Position numbers and translations under genes: made by a program. Source: Zhengella sp020637775 (GTDB lineage: Bacteria; Pseudomonadota; Alphaproteobacteria; Rhizobiales; Rhizobiaceae). From it: DNA of 64,000 bases. Of this stretch, positions 51,945-59,413 are shown one piece after another. The stretch is from the NCBI RefSeq assembly GCF_041397485.1, contig NZ_JAWKWO010000004.1:310001-374000 (forward strand), read 5' to 3'. Position 1 is the stretch's first letter. The number at the start of each line of letters is the position of its first letter. Below the pieces are notes generated by a model. It worked only from the letters and a program-made list of their open reading frames with translations. It had not been told where the DNA came from and ran no database searches.

Positions 51945-52445
51945 CTACTTGGCTCCCTCGCCTTTCACGAGAATGCGCGTGGCGTGGCGGTAAGGGGTGT
52001 CCAGCCCCGCCTCGGCCAGAACCTCGACAACCCACTGGCCGCCCGCCAGCCGGGTATCCACCACATGAAGGCCATTGCCGGCGGAAACGAGTTCGACAAT
52101 CTGGTCCATTCCCTCATGGGCCGGGCGCATCAGCTTGGCCTTGACACCATTCGTGGCCACGGGGGCACCCTTTGCATCCAACAGGGTGAAGCGCAGTTGC
52201 GCACCGTCATAGGAAACGGACGGATGCCAGCCGAGCGCGGCATGGGCGCGGGCAACGCCCTGGTTCTCGTTGAAATGCTGGCTCGCAACATAGGAATTTT
52301 TCACCACCAGCCCGGACCATGTGGAATTGGCGAAATAGGCCAGTGTGAGATTGACCGAGATGATGGTGCCGAAAAACAGCACCAGCACGCCCAGCATGTG
52401 TTTCCCCGTGAATTCCCGCTCTGCCATCTTGCCGTCCATTGTCAC
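51945..52445 (-). CDS. ccoH: cbb3 oxidase assembly protein CcoH/FixH
   Basis: The product has 166 residues. It has one N-terminal helix (HMLGVLVLFFGTIISVNLTLAYF, quoted as GVLVLFFGTIISVNLTLAYF) and a periplasmic beta domain with TWSGLVVKNSYVASQHFN, the typical FixH block, and GWHPSVSYDGAQL. FixH helps assemble the oxidase. The gene overlaps ccoG by four bases upstream and ends two bases before the ccoI start, so all are co-translated. Confidence 0.93.
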   Translation of the reverse strand: MTMDGKMAEREFTGKHMLGVLVLFFGTIISVNLTLAYFANSTWSGLVVKNSYVASQHFNENQGVARAHAALGWHPSVSYDGAQLRFTLLDAKGAPVATNGVKAKLMRPAHEGMDQIVELVSAGNGLHVVDTRLAGGQWVVEVLAEAGLDTPYRHATRILVKGEGAK

Positions 52446-54061
52446 TGCTCCGGGCTGAAGAATTTCGCGCTGTAGACATCGCGCTCGTTGGACTGCTTGT
52501 CCTCGGCGATGAAGCGGAATGTGCTGTCGCCATCCAGCGAATAATCGTTCGGCATGGTAACGAAGACCTTCAGGTTGCGGATCTTGTCGGGCTCCACCGG
52601 CACGGCATAGCTGTAGCCGCCGGAGAACTGCGGCAGTTCGGGGATGTCCAGCATGGCGCCAGGCAGCCCCTCGATCTTCAGCAGGATCGTGCGCGGCTCG
52701 GGGATCATGTTCAGCAGCTTGACCGAATAGCCGTTGCGGATGGACCCGTCAGACAGCTTGACGAATTGCGGGTTGCGATCGTGCAGCACGTTCACTTCAA
52801 GCCGGTCGCGCGAGCCCAGCGAGACCAGCAGCGCAACGCCGATGGCCGACCAGGCCGCAAGGTAGACCAGCGTGCGCGGCCGCGCCAGGGTCCGCCAGCG
52901 GAAGTGGCGGACAGCAGGCACCAGCTTGCCGTCGCTGCCATAGACCCGGCGCGGATCGGCCGGATGGGCGCCATTCTCGGTCGCCAGCGCCATGTTGTGC
53001 GCATAGGTGTTCAGCGTGGTGTAGGAAATCAGCCCGCGTTCCTTGCCAAGCTTGTCCATGATCTGGTCGCAGGCGTCGATGCACAGCGCGCAGGTGATAC
53101 ATTCCAGTTGCAGGCCGTCGCGAATGTCGATGCCCATCGGGCAGACGGCGACACAGGCATTGCAATCCACGCAATCGCCGACCACCTCGCCGCGCGCCGC
53201 CATCTTCTTGGCATGCTTGGAACGCGGTTCGCCGCGCCAGCCGTTATAGGTCACGGTCAGCGAATGTTCGTCCAGCATGGCCGCCTGCACGCGCGGCCAG
53301 GGGCACATGTAGGTGCAGACCTGTTCGCGCATGATGCCGCCGAACGTGTAGGTCGTCGCCGTCAGGATGGCGACCGTGATATAGGCCACGGGCGCGGCCT
53401 GTCCGGTCACGAATTGGCCCAGCAGCGTCGGCGCGTCGGCGAAATAGAAGATCCAGGCACCGCCGGTCGCCACGGCGATCAGCAGCCAGATGGTGTGCTT
53501 GATCACCCGCTTGGAGATCTTGTCGAATGTCCAGGGCGCGTTTTCCAGCCGCATGCGCGCATTGCGGTCGCCTTCCACCGCGCGCTCAACCACCAGGAAG
53601 AGGTCCACCCAGACCGTCTGCGGGCATGTATAGCCGCACCAGGCGCGCCCCACCGCGGAAGTGACCAGGAACAGGCCGATCCCCGCCATCACGAGCAGGC
53701 CCGCCACATAGAAGAACTCCTGCGGCCAGATCTCGATGAAGAAGAAATAGAAGCGGCGGTTGGCCATGTCGATCAGGATGGCCTGATCGGGCGCGAACGG
53801 CCCCCGGTCCCAGCGCAGCCAGGGCGTCAGGTAGTAGATGCCGAGCGTGATGGCCATGACCAGCCACTTGAAGCGCCGGAACTGGCCCTCGGCGCGCTTC
53901 GGGAACACCTTCTTGCGCGCCGCGTAGAGCGGCTGGCGGACCTTGGCCGAATTGACCGGCGTCGCATCAAGCGGCTGAACGTCCGGCGCCTCCGCAGCCA
54001 TGGCCTCGGCCGCCGTGTCCTTGCCCTTGTGGTCCTTGATGTCAGGTGTCGCCGTATCCAT
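52442..54061 (-). CDS. ccoG: cbb3 oxidase accessory protein CcoG/FixG
   Basis: From ATG 54061 the product has 539 residues. Five to six membrane helices surround a ferredoxin-like region at about residues 290-340 with two [4Fe-4S] patterns: CVDCNACVAVCPMGIDIR and CITCALCIDAC. The N-terminal half has YFFFIEIWPQEFFYVAGLLV, quoted as FFFIEIWPQEFFYVAGLL, and WCGYTCPQTVW. CcoG is thought to reduce copper for delivery to cbb3 oxidase. It heads the ccoGHIS operon behind an FNR-type box. The leader is about 110 bases if the box works as a class II site. Confidence 0.95.
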   Translation of the reverse strand: MDTATPDIKDHKGKDTAAEAMAAEAPDVQPLDATPVNSAKVRQPLYAARKKVFPKRAEGQFRRFKWLVMAITLGIYYLTPWLRWDRGPFAPDQAILIDMANRRFYFFFIEIWPQEFFYVAGLLVMAGIGLFLVTSAVGRAWCGYTCPQTVWVDLFLVVERAVEGDRNARMRLENAPWTFDKISKRVIKHTIWLLIAVATGGAWIFYFADAPTLLGQFVTGQAAPVAYITVAILTATTYTFGGIMREQVCTYMCPWPRVQAAMLDEHSLTVTYNGWRGEPRSKHAKKMAARGEVVGDCVDCNACVAVCPMGIDIRDGLQLECITCALCIDACDQIMDKLGKERGLISYTTLNTYAHNMALATENGAHPADPRRVYGSDGKLVPAVRHFRWRTLARPRTLVYLAAWSAIGVALLVSLGSRDRLEVNVLHDRNPQFVKLSDGSIRNGYSVKLLNMIPEPRTILLKIEGLPGAMLDIPELPQFSGGYSYAVPVEPDKIRNLKVFVTMPNDYSLDGDSTFRFIAEDKQSNERDVYSAKFFSPEQ

Positions 54062-54178
54062 GCCCGGTCTTGCTCCGCTCCCGCCGCGCGGGTTGTGTCC
54101 TGACAGGCCGGCGTCTTGGGAGGATGGACCGGCCGTCTGGAACAGCAACGCAACGCTAATGGTGTATCTTGCCCTCAC

Positions 54179-54220
54179 GTTTACCCATGCAAGATGGGCC
54201 TTGCGTTGACATGGGTCAAA
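54179..54220 (-). promoter_or_regulatory. FNR-type box and -10 of ccoGHIS
   Basis: TTGAC-ATGG-GTCAA (54207-54220) is an FNR/FixK-like palindrome. On the minus strand a TAAAAC element is centred 32 bases downstream (54179-54184), exactly the spacing of a class II FNR promoter with the box at -41.5. Low-oxygen activation of ccoGHIS is inferred. Confidence 0.75.
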
Positions 54221-54265
54221 CATCCATGCGCGGGCGCGACGTTTTCACACATCTTCACAAACGCA

Positions 54266-54295
54266 AACGGCCCGGCTTGGTGCAGCCGGGCCGTT
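54266..54295 (-). terminator. Hairpin terminator after ccoP
   Basis: A perfect 11-bp stem (AACGGCCCGGC / GCCGGGCCGTT) with an 8-base loop lies about 40 bases after the ccoP stop and before the ccoG promoter. The T-tract is minimal, yet the stem strength and placement suit the end of the ccoNOQP message. Confidence 0.75.
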
Positions 54296-54336
54296 CGAGC
54301 CTGTAATCGCACCTGCGTCGGCGCAGGCGCTCCGGA

Positions 54337-55200
54337 TCAGCTGCCGCCGCCTAGCGAATGGACGTAGACGGCCAGTTCCTTGACCTTCGTGTCGCCAAGC
54401 CGCGGCGCCCATGCCGGCATCACACCATGCTTGGGATTGCGGACCTGGGATGCGATGGCTTCTTCGCTGGAGCCGTAGAGCCAAAGCGCGTCTGCCAGGT
54501 TCGGGGCGCCGACCTCGACCATGCCGCGACCGTCTTCGCCATGGCAGGCCGCGCAATTGTCGGCGAACACCGTGGCACCTTCCTCGGCAGCAGCCGGATC
54601 GGAGGCCTCGCCCGATAGGCTCGCCACATAGGCCGCAACCTGGCGGATCTGGTCGCCGTCGAGCATTTCGCCGAAGGCCGGCATCTCGGAAATGCGCGTG
54701 TCGTCGTCCTGCTCGTAGCGAACGCCATGGGCGATGGTCTGGTGGATGGCTTCGATGTCGCCACCCCAGATCCAGTCGTCATCGTTCAGGTTCGGATAGC
54801 CCGGACCTCCGGTGGCGCCCGAACCGTGGCACTGCGAACAGTAGACCTTGAAGGTCGAACCGCCGGCCGCCGTGGCGAAGGTGCGCATTTCGTCGTCCGC
54901 CAGAATGCCTGCCAGATCGGTATTGGCGATCTTTTCGACCATCCCGGCCTTGGCCGCCTCGGCTTCACTCATTTCCGTGGCCACGGCGGCTCGGCTGGAC
55001 CAGCCGAGCACACCCTGCGTGTTGCCCGTCAGGCCCGGCCACGCCGGATAGGCGATCGTGTAGCCGATCGCCCAGACGATGGTGGCATAGAAGGTCCACA
55101 GCCACCACCGCGGCAGCGGGTTGTTCAGTTCGCGGATGCCGTCCCACTCGTGACCGGTGGTTTCGACGCCGCTGACTTCGTCAATATGTTTCTCGCTCAT
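54337..55200 (-). CDS. ccoP: cbb3 oxidase di-haem subunit CcoP/FixP
   Basis: The product has 287 residues. One N-terminal helix (WWLWTFYATIVWAIGYTIAYP, quoted as WLWTFYATIVWAIGYTIAYP) precedes two cytochrome c domains with CSQCH at 121-125 and CAACH at 216-220, plus axial-Met regions (ISEMPAFGEML; HGVMPAWAPRL). The start ELNNPLPRWW is the usual CcoP signature. It accepts electrons from cytochrome c and passes them to CcoO. It follows ccoQ by three bases and is the last gene of ccoNOQP, with a terminator behind it. Confidence 0.96.
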   Translation of the reverse strand: MSEKHIDEVSGVETTGHEWDGIRELNNPLPRWWLWTFYATIVWAIGYTIAYPAWPGLTGNTQGVLGWSSRAAVATEMSEAEAAKAGMVEKIANTDLAGILADDEMRTFATAAGGSTFKVYCSQCHGSGATGGPGYPNLNDDDWIWGGDIEAIHQTIAHGVRYEQDDDTRISEMPAFGEMLDGDQIRQVAAYVASLSGEASDPAAAEEGATVFADNCAACHGEDGRGMVEVGAPNLADALWLYGSSEEAIASQVRNPKHGVMPAWAPRLGDTKVKELAVYVHSLGGGS

Positions 55201-55203
55201 GGT

Positions 55204-55362
55204 TCAGTCCTCTTGGAGCGGGATACGGGCTGCCTCGTCGGCCTGGCGCTTCGAGCCGGGCCGCAGGAAGACGTATGCAACGACGGCCGTGAAGACGAGG
55301 AACATGAAGAGCAGTCCCCAGCTGTCGGCGAAAGTGCGCATGGTCTGGTAATCGAGGTCCAT
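55204..55362 (-). CDS. ccoQ: cbb3 oxidase small subunit CcoQ/FixQ
   Basis: A 52-residue product starting MDLDYQTMRTFADSWGLLFM, one helix (LLFMFLVFTAVVAYVFLRPG) and a charged tail RQADEAARIPLQED. This is the normal CcoQ form, which stabilises the oxidase complex. GGGAG lies before its ATG at 55362, and it is placed between ccoO and ccoP as in other cbb3 operons. Confidence 0.93.
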   Translation of the reverse strand: MDLDYQTMRTFADSWGLLFMFLVFTAVVAYVFLRPGSKRQADEAARIPLQED

Positions 55363-55376
55363 ATCCGTGGGCTCCC

Positions 55377-56132
55377 TTAGCGATAGTTGGCTTCGGCGTC
55401 GTAGCTCTCGAAATCGACGAGCGTACCCAGCATCTGGAGATAGGCGACGAGCGCGTCCATTTCCGTCAGCTTCGTCGGATCACCGTCGAAATCACCCAGC
55501 TTGGCCTTGGGATAGCGCTCTTCCAGGCCCGACCAGTCGGCGTCCGGATTGGCCTGGTCCCGAAGGTCGGCTTCCGCGTTCTCGATCATCGCATCATCAT
55601 AGGGCACACCGACCATGGCGTTGGCCTTCAGATGGGCGGCGATATCCATGCCCTCGACATTCAGTTCCGTCGTCTTGAGGAAGCTGTAGCTCGGCATGAT
55701 CGACTCCGGCACCACCGAGCGCGGCTCGTTGAGGTGCTGCACGTGCCACTCGTTCGAATAGCGGTTGCCGACGCGTGCCAGGTCCGGCCCGGTGCGCTTG
55801 GAACCCCACTGGAACGGGTGGTCGTACATCGATTCCGCAGCCAGGCTGTAGTGACCGTAACGCTCCACCTCGTCGCGGAACGGGCGGATCATCTGGCTGT
55901 GACAGACATAGCACCCTTCCCGGACATAGATGTTACGGCCGGCCAGTTCGAGCGGCGAATAGGGACGCACCCCCTCCACCTTCTCGATCGTGTTCTGCAG
56001 CCAGAACAGCGGCGCGATCTCGACCAGACCGCCGACGGTGACCACGAGGAAGCTGAGGACGAGAAGGAGCGAGGCATTGCGCTCCACCTTGTCATGCTTC
56101 GCAAGAAGGCCCTTTTTCTCTTCGTTTGCCAT
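55377..56132 (-). CDS. ccoO: cbb3 oxidase mono-haem subunit CcoO/FixO
   Basis: The product has 251 residues with one N-terminal helix (LLLVLSFLVVTVGGLVEIAPL, quoted as LVLSFLVVTVGGLVEIAPL) and a cytochrome c domain: NIYVREGCYVCHSQMIRP with CYVCH at 74-78, and the axial-Met region ESIMPSYSFL. The segment YGHYSLAAESMYDHPFQWGSK is diagnostic for FixO, quoted as SLAAESMYDHPFQWGSK. It relays electrons from CcoP to CcoN. GGAGG precedes the ATG. It is 15 bases after ccoN. Confidence 0.96.
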   Translation of the reverse strand: MANEEKKGLLAKHDKVERNASLLLVLSFLVVTVGGLVEIAPLFWLQNTIEKVEGVRPYSPLELAGRNIYVREGCYVCHSQMIRPFRDEVERYGHYSLAAESMYDHPFQWGSKRTGPDLARVGNRYSNEWHVQHLNEPRSVVPESIMPSYSFLKTTELNVEGMDIAAHLKANAMVGVPYDDAMIENAEADLRDQANPDADWSGLEERYPKAKLGDFDGDPTKLTEMDALVAYLQMLGTLVDFESYDAEANYR

Positions 56133-56147
56133 GATGAATGGACCTCC

Positions 56148-57755
56148 TTATTCGGCCGGCGCGGCGGCAGGCGCAGAGACGAAACCCTGCTCCTCGCGCT
56201 GATAGCCGAGAATGGTCATGGTGATGTTGTAGGCCATGATGATCGCGCCGATCAGGTAGAGCAGCCCGCCCAGCGTGCGCAGTGCATAATACGGGTACAT
56301 GGCGGCCACGGACTCGGCGAACGAGTACACGAGGAAGCCCTGGTCGTCGTATTCACGCCACATCAGGCCCTGCTGGATACCGGCGACCCACAGCACGGCG
56401 GCGTAGATCACGATGCCGAGCGTGGCGAGCCAGAAGTGCCAGGTGACCAGGCGCAGGCTGTACAGCCGCTCGCGGAACCACAGCTTGGGCACCAGATAGT
56501 AGATCGCGCCGAACGAGATCATGCCCACCCAGCCGAGCGCGCCGGAATGCACGTGGCCGATGGTCCAGTCGGTGTAGTGGGACAGCGAGTTGACCGCCTT
56601 GATCGACATCATCGGACCTTCGAAGGTCGACATGCCGTAGAAGGCGACCGCGATGACCATCATGCGGATGATCGGGTCGGTGCGGATCTTGTCCCAGGCG
56701 CCCGAAAGCGTCATCAGGCCGTTGATCATGCCGCCCCAGGACGGCATCCACAGCATGATGGAGAACACCATGCCCAGCGTCTGCGCCCAGTCCGGCAGTG
56801 CCGTGTAGTGCAGATGGTGCGGACCAGCCCAGATGTAGAGGAAGATCAGCGCCCAGAAGTGGATGATCGACAGGCGGTAGGAATAGACCGGGCGGCCGGC
56901 CTGCTTCGGGATGAAGTAGTACATCATGCCCAGGAAGCCCGCGGTCAGGAAGAAGCCCACCGCGTTATGCCCGTACCACCATTGCGTCAGCGCATCCTGC
57001 ACGCCGGAGAAGGCCGAGTAGGACTTGGTGCCCAGCAACGAGACCGGAAGGCTGAGATTGTTCACCACGTGCAGCATCGCGATGGTCACGATGAAGGACA
57101 GGTAGAACCAGTTGGCCACGTAGATATGCGGCTCCTTGCGCTTGTAGAGCGTCCCCAGGAACACAAGCAGATAGGCCACCCAGACCACGGTCAGCCAGAG
57201 GTCGACATACCATTCCGGCTCCGCATATTCACGCCCCTCCGTGATGCCGAGCAGGTAGCCGGTTGCGGCCATGACGATGAACAACTGGTAGCCCCAGAAC
57301 ACGAACCACGCGAGATTTCCGCCGAACAGGCGGGCCCGGGTCGTGCGCTGGACCACGTAGAACGATGTCGCGATCAGGGCATTGCCACCAAAGGCGAAGA
57401 TCACGGCGGACGTGTGCAGCGGACGGGTGCGGCCGAAGTTGAGGAACGGTTCGATGTTCAGGTCCGGCCAGGTCAGCTGCGCGGCGACGACGACGCCGAC
57501 GAGAAAGCCGACCACCCCCCAGAACATGGTGGCGATGGCGCCATAGCGCACCGGACCGTCCATGTAGCCGGACGTGTCTTCCTTCGGCGCCCCGGCGAAG
57601 GAGGTGCGCCGCATCAGGATGACGGTGAAGATGGCGAGTGTTAGAGCAAGAATGCCCATGTGTGCCTGGAAGAGGCTGTCATGGGCGAAGGCCGCACCAA
57701 GGATTGCCAGGAACGTGGCAACCACCAGCGCGACGATTTCGGCCGCGAATGTCAT
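56148..57755 (-). CDS. ccoN: cbb3-type cytochrome c oxidase catalytic subunit CcoN/FixN
   Basis: The product has 535 residues and about 14 helices: two additional N-terminal ones typical of FixN, then the 12-helix haem-copper core. Visible marks are the haem b/CuB ligand blocks RTRPLHTSAVIFAFGGNAL, quoted as PLHTSAVIFAFGGNAL, WWYGHNAVGFFLTAGFLG with the CuB His, HFWALIFLYIWAGPHHLHY, quoted as IFLYIWAGPHHLHY, and DWTIGHVHSGALGWVG. It reduces oxygen to water with high affinity and pumps protons. It is the first gene of the operon, with an FNR-type box about 100 bases upstream. Confidence 0.97.
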   Translation of the reverse strand: MTFAAEIVALVVATFLAILGAAFAHDSLFQAHMGILALTLAIFTVILMRRTSFAGAPKEDTSGYMDGPVRYGAIATMFWGVVGFLVGVVVAAQLTWPDLNIEPFLNFGRTRPLHTSAVIFAFGGNALIATSFYVVQRTTRARLFGGNLAWFVFWGYQLFIVMAATGYLLGITEGREYAEPEWYVDLWLTVVWVAYLLVFLGTLYKRKEPHIYVANWFYLSFIVTIAMLHVVNNLSLPVSLLGTKSYSAFSGVQDALTQWWYGHNAVGFFLTAGFLGMMYYFIPKQAGRPVYSYRLSIIHFWALIFLYIWAGPHHLHYTALPDWAQTLGMVFSIMLWMPSWGGMINGLMTLSGAWDKIRTDPIIRMMVIAVAFYGMSTFEGPMMSIKAVNSLSHYTDWTIGHVHSGALGWVGMISFGAIYYLVPKLWFRERLYSLRLVTWHFWLATLGIVIYAAVLWVAGIQQGLMWREYDDQGFLVYSFAESVAAMYPYYALRTLGGLLYLIGAIIMAYNITMTILGYQREEQGFVSAPAAAPAE

Positions 57756-57853
57756 GAGTTTGACCCCCTCACGAGTCTGTACGGGTTAAACGATCCCGGA
57801 GCACGCCTCCGCGATCTTGCGCTGAGCAATGCGCTGCAAGCGTGACAGCCGCA

Positions 57854-57867
57854 TTGATCTTGATCAA
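57854..57867. promoter_or_regulatory. FNR box between ccoN and the hemerythrin gene
   Basis: A perfect FNR palindrome, TTGAT-CTTG-ATCAA. On the plus strand a CATAAA element (57890-57895) is centred 32 bases downstream, giving class II spacing for the hemerythrin gene. On the minus side the matching position holds a poor -10, so for ccoN the site would be less ideal, though it could still serve both directions. Confidence 0.85.
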
Positions 57868-57932
57868 GGTTTCTAATTCGAGACATTGGCATAAACCATG
57901 CGTCATAGTTTCCTTTTGGATGGGTTCAACGC

Positions 57933-58457
57933 ATGGCAGGCACAACGACCAAGGCCGACAGCCTTTGGGATCAGCAGGGTTTGTCGCGCTTCGGCGGCGA
58001 CGCCATACAGGCGTTCGCCCGTGCCCACGACGACAAGCTTTCGCTCTGCCAGACGCTGGAGGAAATCGCCGATTCGCTGCCGGACGAGGTCGACAAGCAG
58101 AAATGCAAGCTGGCCGCGCGCGAGATCTGGCCGCTGCTGCGCAGCGTTCACAGTTTCGAGGAAAAGATCATCTTCCCTGCACTGGCAGACCGGCTTGCCC
58201 ACGTCGACGGCATTGACGAGACGATCGCGCGCCTGAAGTCGGAACATGCCGAGGACGAATGCTATGCCGAGGAGCTCACCGACACGCTGCTGTTGCTGGG
58301 CGCCGGCGACCGGGGCGTGAATTTCGACGCGGTCGGCTACATGCTGCGCGGCTTTTTCGAATCGGTGCGTCGCCATGTCGCTTTCGAACGGGAAATTGTC
58401 CTGCGCCTCGCCCGCGGCACGGAAACGACGACGGATACGGGCCGACAGACCCATTGA
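57933..58457 (+). CDS. Hemerythrin-domain protein
   Basis: The product has 174 residues, all helical. Iron-ligand motifs of a hemerythrin-like four-helix bundle are visible: AFARAHDDKLSLC (helix 1 His), LLRSVHSFEEKIIFPAL (HxxxE), LKSEHAEDECYAEEL and SVRRHVAFEREIVL. Such proteins bind O2 or NO, or repair iron-sulfur centres. It diverges from ccoN across an FNR box and converges with the fnrL gene, so an oxygen- or NO-related role under low oxygen is likely. The first His is placed slightly differently from classical hemerythrin. Confidence 0.85.
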   Translation: MAGTTTKADSLWDQQGLSRFGGDAIQAFARAHDDKLSLCQTLEEIADSLPDEVDKQKCKLAAREIWPLLRSVHSFEEKIIFPALADRLAHVDGIDETIARLKSEHAEDECYAEELTDTLLLLGAGDRGVNFDAVGYMLRGFFESVRRHVAFEREIVLRLARGTETTTDTGRQTH

Positions 58458-58484
58458 CGGGCCACGGCGCCGCGTTGGCGGGAC

Positions 58485-59219
58485 CTACATGCTGGCGCGT
58501 TCGTCGAGCCGGTCGAGATCGGGCACGGTGATATGCCGGTTGTTCTCGATGTGGATGACGCCGTCCTTGCGCAGCTTGGTCAATTGCCGGCTGACCGTCT
58601 CGATCGTCAGGCCGAGGAAATCCGCGATATCGGCGCGCGTCAGCGGCAGGTCGAATGTCACCGGACCTTCATGGGTCGCCGCGTCCGGATCGACATTGAT
58701 CGCGATGAGGTGAAGGAAGCTGGCCACCTTTTCCGCGGCCGTCTTGCGGCCAAGCGTCAGCATCCAGTCGCGCGCCTCGTCCAGTTCCTTGAGCGTTTGC
58801 TCCAGAAGTTTGTGTTCGAGGTCCGGCGACTGGTCTATCATCCGGTCGATCAGTCCCTTGGAGAAGCTGCAAAGCTCCACTTCGGTGGCCGCTTCCGCCG
58901 AAAAACGGCTTGAGCGCGAGAACGGACGGCCAAGGAAATCCGGCGCGAATTGCAGCCCGACGATCTGCTGGCGGCCGTCCGAAAGCATCTTGGTCAGCTT
59001 TACCACGCCGCCGATCACGTTGGCATATTGCGAGACGTCCTGTTCCTCGCCGACAAGCTCGGTTCCAGGCACCACCTTGCGCCGCACGGAATGCTTGGAA
59101 AGGCTGACGAGCTGATCGGTGTTCAAGGCGCCGCAAACGCCGCGATGGCGCGCTTCGCACGCCTGGCACAAGGCCGGCACACCGGTTGTATGAACATCTT
59201 CGCGCACTTTTTTGTCCAT
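58485..59219 (-). CDS. fnrL: FNR/CRP-family oxygen sensor (FnrL type)
   Basis: From ATG 59219 (AGGAT upstream) the product has 244 residues. The N-terminal cysteines CQAC and C29 (Cys18, Cys21, Cys29), with a fourth in TEVELCSF, can hold the [4Fe-4S] cluster of FNR proteins. The cyclic-nucleotide-like domain follows, and the HTH reads LTRADIADFLGLTIETVSRQL; ETVSR is the helix that reads TTGAT. Three matching boxes lie in this window, next to ccoG, ccoN/hemerythrin and hemN. It should activate them as oxygen falls. It diverges from hemN. Confidence 0.93.
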   Translation of the reverse strand: MDKKVREDVHTTGVPALCQACEARHRGVCGALNTDQLVSLSKHSVRRKVVPGTELVGEEQDVSQYANVIGGVVKLTKMLSDGRQQIVGLQFAPDFLGRPFSRSSRFSAEAATEVELCSFSKGLIDRMIDQSPDLEHKLLEQTLKELDEARDWMLTLGRKTAAEKVASFLHLIAINVDPDAATHEGPVTFDLPLTRADIADFLGLTIETVSRQLTKLRKDGVIHIENNRHITVPDLDRLDERASM

Positions 59220-59339
59220 GTTCAAATCCTACCAGTGCTGCTTTGCAATAGCTACACCGCAATTGCACCATATTAGCAATCAACGCGACAATCTGCCGCG
59301 ACAGCTTTGCTGTACCACTTGCAGCCGGTTCAAGCCAGT

Positions 59340-59378
59340 TTGATACGGATCAACGTTCGCAGGTCCATCGTCTAGTAT
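59340..59378 (+). promoter_or_regulatory. FNR box and -10 of hemN
   Basis: A perfect FNR palindrome, TTGAT-ACGG-ATCAA (59340-59353), is followed by TAGTAT at 59373-59378, within a few bases of ideal class II spacing. The start point would be near 59385, about 30 bases before the hemN ATG. Confidence 0.83.
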
Positions 59379-59382
59379 CGAA

Positions 59383-59400
59383 CACATCTGAAAAGATGTG
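59383..59400 (+). other. 5' hairpin with GAAA tetraloop in the hemN leader
   Basis: CACATCT-GAAA-AGATGTG forms a perfect 7-bp stem closed by a GNRA tetraloop. It lies at the predicted 5' end of the hemN mRNA and ends 13 bases before the ATG. It may protect the message or affect ribosome access; no clear Shine-Dalgarno lies between it and the ATG. Confidence 0.65.
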
Positions 59401-59413
59401 GAATGGATGCACG

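Noticed and set aside
50501..54103. Plus-strand long frames opposite ccoI and ccoG
   Set aside because: These are shadows of the cbb3 assembly genes; composition is typical of reverse-complement frames.
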